DNA of 64,000 nucleotides, from NCBI GenBank assembly GCA_034638255.1, contig JAWPGT010000027.1, forward strand, positions 248,001 to 312,000. Reading direction: 5' to 3'. This document shows, piece after piece, positions 56,101 to 64,000 of the stretch (position 1 is the first letter of the stretch; each line of letters begins with the position of its first letter). The notes beneath the pieces are model-generated. The model was not told where the DNA came from. It worked only from the letters and a program-made list of their open reading frames with translations, and searched no databases. This DNA is from Coprinus comatus (Eukaryota; Basidiomycota; Agaricomycetes; Agaricales; Agaricaceae). Made by a program: the position numbers and the translations under genes.

Positions 56101-57912
56101 CATGTTGGGTTTCAACTTGAGCCAAGAATTCCTGAAATATCGCAAAGACATTGGATTTCTGTCTCAAAAATCAAATATAGGTAAAACCAGAGTAGTCATC
56201 TAAGAATGTGATGATCCACTTGGCACAGTGATATGATAATGTGGGAAATTCAAGAAGGTCAGAATGAACCAACTCGAATATTTCGGTAGCTCTGGACAAT
56301 GATGGAGGATGAGCCTTTTCCTGCAGCTTGCCACGAGCGCAACCATCACATGTCCTTGACCGTTTTGGAATATCAACGTCTGGAAAATTAACTGTGTGTT
56401 CCTTGAACTTCCTGAGCACTTGCTTCAAAGGATGTCCAAGTCGATTATGCCAGAGATCATAAAGCAAATGAACTCCAGGTAAAGTTAGGGAATGGACGTC
56501 ACTATCCAATATGATTCTGGAATGAACCATATGTATTCCATCACCCTTTACCCGCTGAGTAGCCTCCATATAGAGGGAGCCATCGGGCCGTAGGATCTGG
56601 GATCCTGTCACATCAGCCTCAAGCCTTAGGCCATCAAGATAAAAGGGTCCTGGTGACATAAGTCTTCCGTTCAATCCCTCTATGTAAAATACCGGATATA
56701 ATGACGTGATGGTTTGTACACCAGCCAATTCATGCTGGATGATTACATGGCCACGTGCTTTGATGGTGGTGTGACTGTTAGCAGTTTGCACCGTGCCGTA
56801 ATCACCCTTCTCGACGTCAACAAAGTTGCCAATGTTACCAGTGAAATGATAACTAGCGCCAGAGTTGAGCATCCAGATTGCTATATCAGTATTATACACT
56901 GGGCGATTTTTGCAATTGCTGCATTGACAATGTTCAAAGAATTTACCATGGTCATCTTTTTCATATCCTAAGATTGAAACAGTAGGTTTTAAGTACTTCA
57001 TCGGGATAGAAATGGGAGAATCATAATGTGCGGTCAATTTCGTGGCAGAAAATGTACAAATCTCAGTATCTAGCAGTGGAGGATTACAAATGGTAGTCCG
57101 AATAGTTCTAGTAGTCCCATCTAACGATCTCGATAGTCCATCAACAGCCCTCGAGCTTAGAAGCGAGAGGCGGGAGAACCCGGAACGGAGGAATTTTCTG
57201 GAACACCCCAGAAGCGAGCTGCTTTGGGGTCCACGCTGTACAGAGCACACATCAGAAAAAGATGAATCTTTGATCAGAGATTCTATGTACTTGTATTCCC
57301 CGTCATCGGTATCGTACTGGGTAGAGGGCGAATTCATGATTTGTTCAAACTGTTCATCAAGAACAGAGACAGATGCCGGAGCAGACACCTGATCATGCAG
57401 AGGCCGCATGTGAACATTATCATTCTCGTCAATAGAGACTACCGAATGCGGGGGACTAGGCTCACAGGCTGGACGAGAGGTAAGAACTAGACCATTGAGC
57501 GAAGGCAAGGCAGGGGGAGGTGTAGGCTCCATACCAAGATGACGTTTGTAGGACTTGAGCACCCGGGCCTTGGTCCTTTGCAATCGGGTCCTTCCCACGA
57601 GTTGGTTTGGAACCACGGTAGGAGCTTTACGCTCAACTACCTTCTTGGGAGTGGACTCTCTAATTTCCTCAATAAAAGCACGAGTTGATTTGAAGGGACG
57701 GTCTAAAACAGTAGCAGCAGGAGAGGCAAAGTTGTTAAGCATGACGATATTCGAAGCAGCTGCATCCGCCCCAGTAGTAGAGGCATTAGTGGTGTCCGTG
57801 GACTTAGCATTTTTATTACCACCACGTTTTCCCCAAGTCCTCTTTTTCTTTTTGTCCTCACCGGCTCCACCCTGTTGGGTCTGACTGGAACCGGAACCAC
57901 TGCCAGATTGTT
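53150..57912 (-). pseudogene. Copia 1 pol (protease, integrase, RT, RNase H)
   Basis: Frame from about 57912: Lys-rich linker, protease-like IWMLNSGASYHFTGN (about 56870; LNSG in place of the usual DSG), GAG-pre-integrase DLWHNRLGHPLKQVL, integrase CDGCARGKLQEKAH, LVHSDLLEF, FLDDYSGFTYI, VHADNGGEYIS and NGCAERLNRTI, an acidic Pro-rich region, RT DELFSPVVRYESTRI, KTAYLYGKLDEEIYMKQPEG, VVYVDDVLFMG, and RNase H VALSSTEAEYMALSD and HIDIKFHFIR. The frame is uniform over 4.7 kb apart from five TGA codons, so it was intact until recently. NSG at the protease site is itself a change that would impair it. Confidence 0.88.
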
Positions 57913-57917
57913 GAGGT

Positions 57918-58212
57918 TGTCAGGAATGCTCTAGACAGTCCCCAAGGTCAGTACTTATTGTTGGTTGAGGTTAGAAGAGTTGTGGTTGGATATTCTGTTT
58001 GGAGTTTTGGACTTGTAGATTATTTCCGCTTTCTGTGACATCACAATGTCACGTCACACGTTACTGAAGCGTCCTGCAGACACATGAAGACTCTCTAGTC
58101 TAATACAAGTGTCTGCAGTGTTTGTGTTATATCTTAGTCATTTCTCAACCATTTCCTTCCATTCCTTCGTCATCGTGCTCGTCTCGTCGTCCTCTACGAT
58201 CCTGCGCTTACA
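57918..58212 (+). repeat. Copia 2 5' LTR
   Basis: TGTCAGGAATGCTC ... CTGCGCTTACA, 295 bp, matching 62411-62705 throughout by direct reading. Confidence 0.93.
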
Positions 58213-58226
58213 GGTTATGGGCCCCG
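58213..58226 (+). other. Copia 2 primer-binding site
   Basis: GGTTATGGGCCCCG directly after the LTR. It matches the internal half-tRNA initiator-Met primer type known for Drosophila copia. The same sequence adjoins the Copia 1 5' LTR (minus strand, 63812-63799). Confidence 0.75.
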
Positions 58227-58315
58227 TGCTTTAGGACTTCAAGAAATCACGATATTTATCTATATATTCCACTCCTTACCACTCAGCACTCTTTTCTCTA
58301 TTTCACAGCTACTCA

Positions 58316-60251
58316 ATGGCTTCTGGAACACATCACTTGCACCAAGAGCACCTCCCTCTTCCCCTCAAACCTTCAGCTACACCTCAGGCCGCTTATCCAA
58401 CTTCAAAATGTGATTTTTGCGAAGTTACAGGCCACTCTCAGGTCACATGCATCAGTTTTGAGAAGGCAAGACAAAAAGCTCAATATCTCGCGAACGAACC
58501 GTCCAAACGGCGCTCAATTTCACACACACGTCCGCTACTATCTACGCCACCATTGTGCCAATTTCCAGGCGACGGCGTTCACTCTACCATCACCGAGTTC
58601 GCTGGCAGTGCAACATCTATCCATTCCTCCTCCAACCCTCTCCAGTTCCATGTAGGCTTCCAATGGCTTGTTGACACTGGGGCAACATCGCATATGACCC
58701 CTCATCGTCACTGGATCAAAGACTATATGCCTGCCAACATCCCTATCCGCTTGGCTGATGACTCTATTGTTTATGCTGTTGGAATGGGTTCTGTTATGTT
58801 TGAACCTATCTTGAAGGGAAAGAAGGCTAGAGTGGTCGAATTTTCGAGGGTTTTACACGTTCCTGACCTTGGGAGTAACCTCCTAGCTTGCCTATACCTC
58901 GCTCGACACAAAGGATTTAATATTAACATCTCTTCTCACTCCCTTGCTTTCAGAAGATCTAGAACAACTCTCTTCACTGCCACCATTAATTCCTCCAACT
59001 CTGCTCATCTTAATGGCTCTGTTATCGCTGCTGAGAGTGCATTTTCGGCCTCTACACTTCCTCTTGACCTCACCCTCTGGCATAGACGCTTCATTCACCA
59101 CAATTACACTGATGTGAAGAAGATGATTGATCAAGACCTTGTTACTGGTCTTTCCCTGGCTTCAAACACCTCTCCTGACCCCATCTGTGAACCCTGTCTT
59201 GCTGGGAAGATGCATTCAACCTCATTCCCTCCTTCAACTCATCACACTCGCTCTCCACTCGAACTCATTCATTCTGATCTCCATGGTCCTCTTCCTACAA
59301 CCACAGCTCAAGGTTTCAAGTACTGGATCACCTTCATTGATGATGCTACCCGATTCCGTTGTATCACTCCTCTTAAGGCGAAATCAGATGCTTTTGACGC
59401 TTTCAAACGCTATAAAGCATGGGCTGAAAACCAACTTGGGGTGAAGATCAAAGCTCTTCAAGATGATAAGGGAGGTGAATATATGTCTAATGCCTTTCTC
59501 TCTTTTACTATGGAGTGTGGTATTGAACGGAGGCATTCTACTCGTAACCGACCACAGCAAAACGGTCTTGCGGAACATGCTAATCGAACGATGGGTGAGC
59601 GTATCACCACAATGCTCTCGGAATCTGGTCTCCCTCCTTCTTTCTGGGGTGAATGTCTAGCATCTATGGTTCATGTCTGGAATCTCCTTCCCACTTCCCC
59701 ACTTCCTCACACCACTCCATTTGAGGCTTTCTACAAGCGCAAACCTGATGTCTCTCACCTTCAAGTCTGGGGATGCACTGCTTACGTCTTTGTACAAAAG
59801 GATAGACGTACATCTCTTGAACCTCATATGGAGAAGTGTATTTTCTTGGGTTATGAACCTGGTTACAAAGGTTGGAAGTTTTACAATCCGACAACTTGAA
59901 AGGTTATCATCTCCGAAACTGCTCACTTCGATGAACGCTACTTCCCAGGTCTTTCAAAAGTAAAGATGAATGATATTCCCGACTTCTCCCTATCCTCTAT
60001 ACCATCTTCCTCTATATCATCTACTCCAACTTCACCAACAATCTCAGATGTTCCACTTCCCGAAGATGAAGGGGGTATTGTAGAGCATTTCACTTCACTT
60101 CCACCTCCAGCTATTGATCCTCCACCTCCAGTTCCTGCTGCTCCTATTCATCTTCCGGCACCTGTTCCATCTTCACCATCACCATCACCACCTCTCTCTC
60201 CAAAACTCTCTCCACATTCAACACCTCTTATTCAACCAGCTACACCTTCTC
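58316..60251 (+). pseudogene. Copia 2 gag remnant, protease and integrase
   Basis: It starts MASGTHHLHQEHLP and within 40 residues reaches CDFCEVTGHSQVTC, the gag zinc knuckle; the usual 200 or more gag residues are missing. Next: protease WLVDTGATSHMTPH, LTLWHRRFIHHNY, CEPCLAGKMHSTSF, integrase LIHSDLHGPLP, FIDDATRFRC, LQDDKGGEYMS and QNGLAEHANRTMGERI, and VWGCTAYVFV. TGA at 59897-59899 interrupts NPTT|KVIIS, where Arg fits. A Pro/Ser-rich stretch then runs into the nested LTR. Confidence 0.88.
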
Positions 60252-60528
60252 TGTCAGGATTGCTCTAGACAGTCCCTAAGGTCAGCACTTCTGTGAGTTG
60301 TGGTTGGACATTATCTGTTGATTGGGACTTGTACATGATTTGCGATCTTTGTGACATCACAGTGTCACGTCACACATAGCTGAAGCGTCCTGCAGACACA
60401 TGAAGACTCTCTAGTCTAATACAAGTGTCTGCAGTACTTGCTTAATATCTCACTCATTTCTTGACCAATTCCTTTCATTCCTTCGTCGTCGTGTCCGTCT
60501 CGTCGTCCTCTACGTTCCTGCGCTTACA
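60252..60528. mobile_element. Solo LTR nested in Copia 2, target duplication TTCTC
   Basis: 277 bp, TGTCAGGATTGCTC ... CTGCGCTTACA, related to but clearly diverged from the outer LTRs (for example GACATTATCTGTTGATTGGG in place of GATATTCTGTTTGGAG). TTCTC at 60247-60251 and 60529-60533. Insertion plus duplication adds 282 bp, a multiple of three, but brings a TAG after SGLL. Confidence 0.92.
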
Positions 60529-62320
60529 TTCTCCTCCTCCTTCTACTCCTCCTCATCGACAACCGCCTTCTGCTCAACCACCATCCCGTAGACGAGGCTC
60601 TCATATCCGACAACCTTCTTGGAAAGTTCGAGAGAATCTCCGACAACAACAGCTTCATTTTGACTCTGAGGCTGAGGATAGTGATGAAGATTTCGCGTTT
60701 TTGGTCTCTGATGAGAAGAATGGTTTTCAGGAAGTTGAGTTTGCTGGTAATGTGTCATCTGGTCATCCAGGATCATTCAAAGCTGCAATGAATTCCCCTG
60801 ATTCACATTTATGGAAAGAGGCGATGGATAAGGAGTATTCTATACTTGAGGCGAATGGTACTTGGGAACTTACTCCTTTACCCCGTGGTGAGAAAGCTAT
60901 CAAGTCTGGTTGGGTTTACAAGATTAAGGACAATCCTGATGGTTCTATTGAATGGTATAAAGCTCGTCTGGTTGCTAAAGGTTATGCTCAACGTCCTGGA
61001 TATGATTACACTGAAGTCTTCGCTCCTACATTCCGTCCCGCTTCCCTCCGTCTCATTGTTGCTCTCGCTGCCAAAGAAGGTTACAAGTTACGCTCTCTTG
61101 ATATCTCTTCTGCCTTTACTTATGGTGACTTGGAAGAGGAGATCTATATGCGTCAACCTGAAGGTTATCATTTTGGTGATTCAAACATGGTTTTTAGGCT
61201 TCGAAAATCGCTTTACGGACTCAAACAAGCAGCTCGACAATGGAACAAGAAACTTCACTCAGTCTTCACTTCACTTGGTTACATCCGACTCCAATCTGAC
61301 AGCTCTATTTACATCTACTCTAAAGGTCCAGTCAAGGTTATTGTCCCCATTTTCATTGATGATATCACTCTCGCTTCAAAGGATGACAAGGCCATGGACG
61401 ATACGATCAAAGAGCTCTCTACTCACTTCAAACTCCGAGATCTTGGCTCTACCTCCTGGTTACTAGCTGTTAAGGTTGATCAAGACCCCTCTCATCACTC
61501 CATTTCGCTTTCACAAGAGAAATATGTCAAGGAACTCCTCGAACGCTTCCAGATGTCCGATTGTCAACCTGTGAAGACTCCTCTCACTCCTGGACTCAAT
61601 CTCTCTACCGTCACTGTCACCGAAGATGATAAACTCCTCATGAAAAATGTTCCCTACCTTAGCGCTGTTGGCGCTCTTCAATATCTGGCCACCATGACTC
61701 GTCCCGACATTGCCTTTGCTGTTTCTTATCTTGGAAGGTTCAATCATAATCCTGGTCCTCAACATTGGGCTGCTGTCAAACATCTCTTCCGCTATCTCAA
61801 GGGTACAATGAACTATAAGTTGGTTTACAAAGGTGACATGGCTACTGAGGATCTCTTCATCACATATTCAGATGCTTCTCATGGTTTGTGTCAAGAGACT
61901 GGAAGGGCTACGGGTGGTTATGTGACTTTGGTATGTGGTGCAGCTGTTGGTTGGTCTTCAAAACGTCAGAGTTTGGTTACTCTCTCCTCTACTGAAGCTG
62001 AGTATGTTGCAGCTGTTGAAGGTGGAAAGGAGATTATGTGGATGCGCAACATTCTATCTGAGTTTGGTTATTCCTTCACTTTCCCTTCCACTCTTCACAT
62101 CGACAACCAATCTGCCATTACTGTTGCTAAAAATCCTGAACACCATGGCCGTATGAAGCAATTGGATTTATGTTATTTCTGGCTCCGTGATGCTGTTCAA
62201 AGCAAAGTTATTTCCCCTCTCTTTGTTCCTACCTCTGAACAACTAGCAGATATCTTCACCAAGGCTGTTGAACCAAAGGCAGTCTCTCACTTCATTCCTC
62301 TTCTTGGACTTTCATCATAA
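60529..62320 (+). CDS. Copia 2 reverse transcriptase and RNase H
   Basis: Open to a TAA at 62318-62320. WKEAMDKEYSILEANGTWEL, KARLVAKGYAQRPGYDYTEV, LDISSAFTYGDLEEEIYMRQ, FRLRKSLYGLKQAARQW, active-site region FIDDITLAS (Ile in place of the usual Val before DD), YLSAVGALQYLATMTRPDIA, and RNase H YSDASHG, SLVTLSSTEAEYVAAVE, LHIDNQSAI. It has no stop or frameshift after the nested LTR. It could give active RT only if translated from its own start or across the upstream breaks. Confidence 0.88.
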
Positions 62321-62410
62321 TTCCTTCTCTCCCTTTTCCTTTTATCACTTCACTCTTTTCCTCTCCTTTTGTTTTCTTCCTTTATCTGGACTGGCTAGAT
62401 CAGGGGGGTA

Positions 62411-62705
62411 TGTCAGGAATGCTCTAGACAGTCCCCAAGGTCAGTACTTATTGTTGGTTGAGGTTAGAAGAGTTGTGGTTGGATATTCTGTTTGGAGTTT
62501 TGGACTTGTAGATTATTTCCGCTTTCTGTGACATCACAATGTCACGTCACACGTTACTGAAGCGTCCTGCAGACACATGAAGACTCTCTAGTCTAATACA
62601 AGTGTCTGCAGTGTTTGTGTTATATCTTAGTCATTTCTCAACCATTTCCTTCCATTCCTTCGTCATCGTGCTCGTCTCGTCGTCCTCTACGATCCTGCGC
62701 TTACA
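62411..62705 (+). repeat. Copia 2 3' LTR
   Basis: Identical partner of 57918-58212. Confidence 0.93.
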
Positions 62706-62710
62706 GAGGT

Positions 62711-63510
62711 TGCGGTTGCTGCCCTTGTGGGTGCAAACCTTGACCTTGATTCTGGTTTTGATTCTGGTTGTGTTGTTTAGGGCCTTTAAAGCCCTTCACA
62801 CCCTGAGAACGTAAAGCGTTAGCTTGACCACGAGAGTCAAGCCAAGCGGACTGGATTGCTTCAGCAATGATCTGTACTGTGAGCCGAGAGAACTCAGAGC
62901 TTCCGTATCAAACGAGAAGGGAAGCCCGAGTTGCATTCCATTGGTTTGGAATGCGCGTCAACAGCATGAGTGCTTGAAGGAGATTGGGAACGATGATAGG
63001 AGGATTTGCAGTTTTGAGTCGAGTAAAATATGAAGTGAATGTTGCGATCTCGGCAGAAGGATCTGAAGAACCAGATAACCTAAAGCCGTCCGCTTTTGCC
63101 CACACCTTGAATGCAGTTCCTGCATTAAATGTGTTGTAGGTCGTTTGCAGATGTTCCCACAGTTCAAATGAATAGATTCTACCATGATTTAACATTTCAT
63201 CAGAGATTTTAGAGTTGATCAATCCTAAGGCAAAAGCCTCAGCATTGTCGAATTTAGTCTGTTCTTCATTAGAAATTTTCCATCTCGTACCAGTTTGGGC
63301 AGCGCGTGCGGGTGTATCATCCGTAGCAGCTCTGGCAGGAATGGTATATTCTTCTGAATATGACTTTGGACTCTGTTTCTGTAGGATGATTTGTCCCACA
63401 GAATAACCGTCAACAATGATCATGTTTGCACAGTTAATCAGTTTCATCGACCACATAGGGTAGTCGGCTGAACCTTTGAGAATGGGCAACGTGGGGATGA
63501 GTGCAGTCAT
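62711..63510 (-). pseudogene. Copia 1 gag
   Basis: ATG at 63510: MTALIPTLPILKGSADYPMW, then WKISNEEQTKFDNAEAFALG, LINSKISDEMLNHG, ELWEHLQTTYNTF, FTSYFTRLKTANPPI and LTRIPNQWNATRASLLV, the standard Copia gag (UBN2-like) layout. TGA at 62908-62910 interrupts LLV|YGSSEFSRLT. A Gln/Asn-rich stretch continues to the Copia 2 insertion and resumes at 57912. An intron may lie in the leader before the ATG (acceptor TTGTAG near 63533). Confidence 0.85.
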
Positions 63511-63812
63511 GATGATGGATTGGAGATAGAAATCTACAACAAAACATCCATTAGCCTCATGTTGTAAGTCGCACATACGTGCGCCAGCAACAGATCTGCG
63601 AGCTTTCCGTCTAACCGAGTACGGTAGTATGGAGCAAGCATCACACCAGAGAGGGAGAGACGAAATCTCTGAGGGCCTGGAACAGGACTCAATCTCTCCA
63701 GGTTGGTCGACGTGAACCATACGTTTCCGAGAGTGAGATGACTTAACATGCTGAGAAGCTATGTGTCTCGTCGAACTCAAGGATCCATACTGGCTAGTCG
63801 GGGCCCATAACC

Positions 63813-64000
63813 TGTTGAAAGCAACGCGTATGCATGTAGACATAGCAATATAATGATACGCACGAAGTGGTAGTTAGTATGTTTGCTTGGTGGAGAGAAT
63901 AGAGTGTAAGAGAACTTGGTAGTTCGAGAACTGTGAAATACAGGAGAGAATGTACACTACTTATATGATAATGAAGTGGTCCGTGCTACGACTAGAAAGG
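63813..64000 (-). repeat. Copia 1 5' LTR, partial
   Basis: The 188 bp visible match 52745-52932. The LTR should end about 193 bp past the window. Confidence 0.92.

Larger units (their letters stand above)
57918..62705 (+). mobile_element. Copia element 2, inserted in Copia 1, target duplication GAGGT
   Basis: 295-bp LTRs at 57918-58212 and 62411-62705 appear identical by eye, and GAGGT flanks the element at 57913-57917 and 62706-62710. Primer-binding site GGTTATGGGCCCCG follows the left LTR; the purine tract GATCAGGGGGGTA precedes the right. Removing the element restores the Copia 1 frame (PQP|QQSGSGSS). Coding lacks most of gag, contains one TGA and carries a diverged solo LTR. Confidence 0.95.
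52745..64000 (-). mobile_element. Copia (Ty1) element 1, split by element 2; 5' LTR runs off the window
   Basis: The 381-bp 3' LTR is at 52745-53125 and the first 188 bp of the other LTR are at 63813-64000 (TGTTGAAAGCAACGCG in both). Coding is on the minus strand: gag (63510 down to 62711), then, after element 2, the rest of gag and pol (57912 down to about 53150). It inserted into the second KDZ transposase. Pol is one continuous frame interrupted only by TGA codons at 56171, 54626, 53891, 53582 and 53270, plus gag TGA at 62908. The right target duplication is outside the window. Confidence 0.93.

Noticed and set aside
59657..59926. Minus-strand frames inside Copia 2
   Set aside because: Shadows of the integrase-coding frame.

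Overview
The window looks like a transposon-dense accessory region of a mushroom-forming basidiomycete (Agaricomycetes). The evidence is genes with many short introns (about 45-75 bp), two copies of a DUF6535-type membrane protein gene, KDZ-superfamily DNA transposon genes with their cysteine clusters, a TET/JBP-like dioxygenase, chromodomain Gypsy and Copia retrotransposons, and an agaric-type RRM gene fragment. I found no rRNA, tRNA, CRISPR or prokaryotic operon.

Layout. 1-4.4 kb: one arm of an inverted duplication carrying a six-exon DUF6535 gene (minus strand). 4.4-7.7 kb: small repeats and a 5'-truncated gene of an unnamed agaric family. 7.7-8.2 kb: Gypsy LTR remnant. 8.28-25.36 kb: a 17.1-kb KDZ-type element with about 235-bp terminal inverted repeats and subterminal arrays of a 20-bp palindrome. 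It carries a CxC-type/KDZ transposase gene, a divergent coiled-coil protein gene, a PHD-like zinc-finger gene, a TET/JBP-like 2-oxoglutarate/Fe(II) oxygenase gene (apparently frameshifted), an eight-exon gene of unknown function, and a 3'-truncated RRM gene embedded in a block of non-KDZ character. 26.6-31 kb: the second arm of the inverted duplication. 31.5-32.7 kb: decayed pogo-like element. 33.9-43.1 kb: full-length Gypsy chromovirus with a nested solo LTR. 43.6-45.5 kb: Tc1/mariner relic next to a 584-bp palindromic element. 46-50.8 kb: fragments of DUF6535 and other repeated host sequence. 50.8-52.7 kb: C-terminal part of a second, different KDZ transposase, split by two solo LTRs. 52.7 kb to the end: Copia element 1 (minus strand), itself split by Copia element 2 (plus strand, identical LTRs), which contains a third, diverged solo LTR.

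Two signals stand out. First, the KDZ element pairs a transposase with a predicted DNA 5-methylcytosine oxygenase. Second, the retrotransposons and the mariner relic are decayed almost exclusively by CGA-to-TGA nonsense changes, and nearly all differences between the two Gypsy LTRs are CpG transitions. That is the footprint expected of CpG-specific cytosine methylation followed by deamination. The KDZ genes show no such stops. Together these suggest a locus where CpG methylation attacks transposons while one resident element carries, or carried, an enzyme able to oxidise 5-methylcytosine. Insertion order can be read directly because seven LTR insertions or elements have visible target-site duplications.
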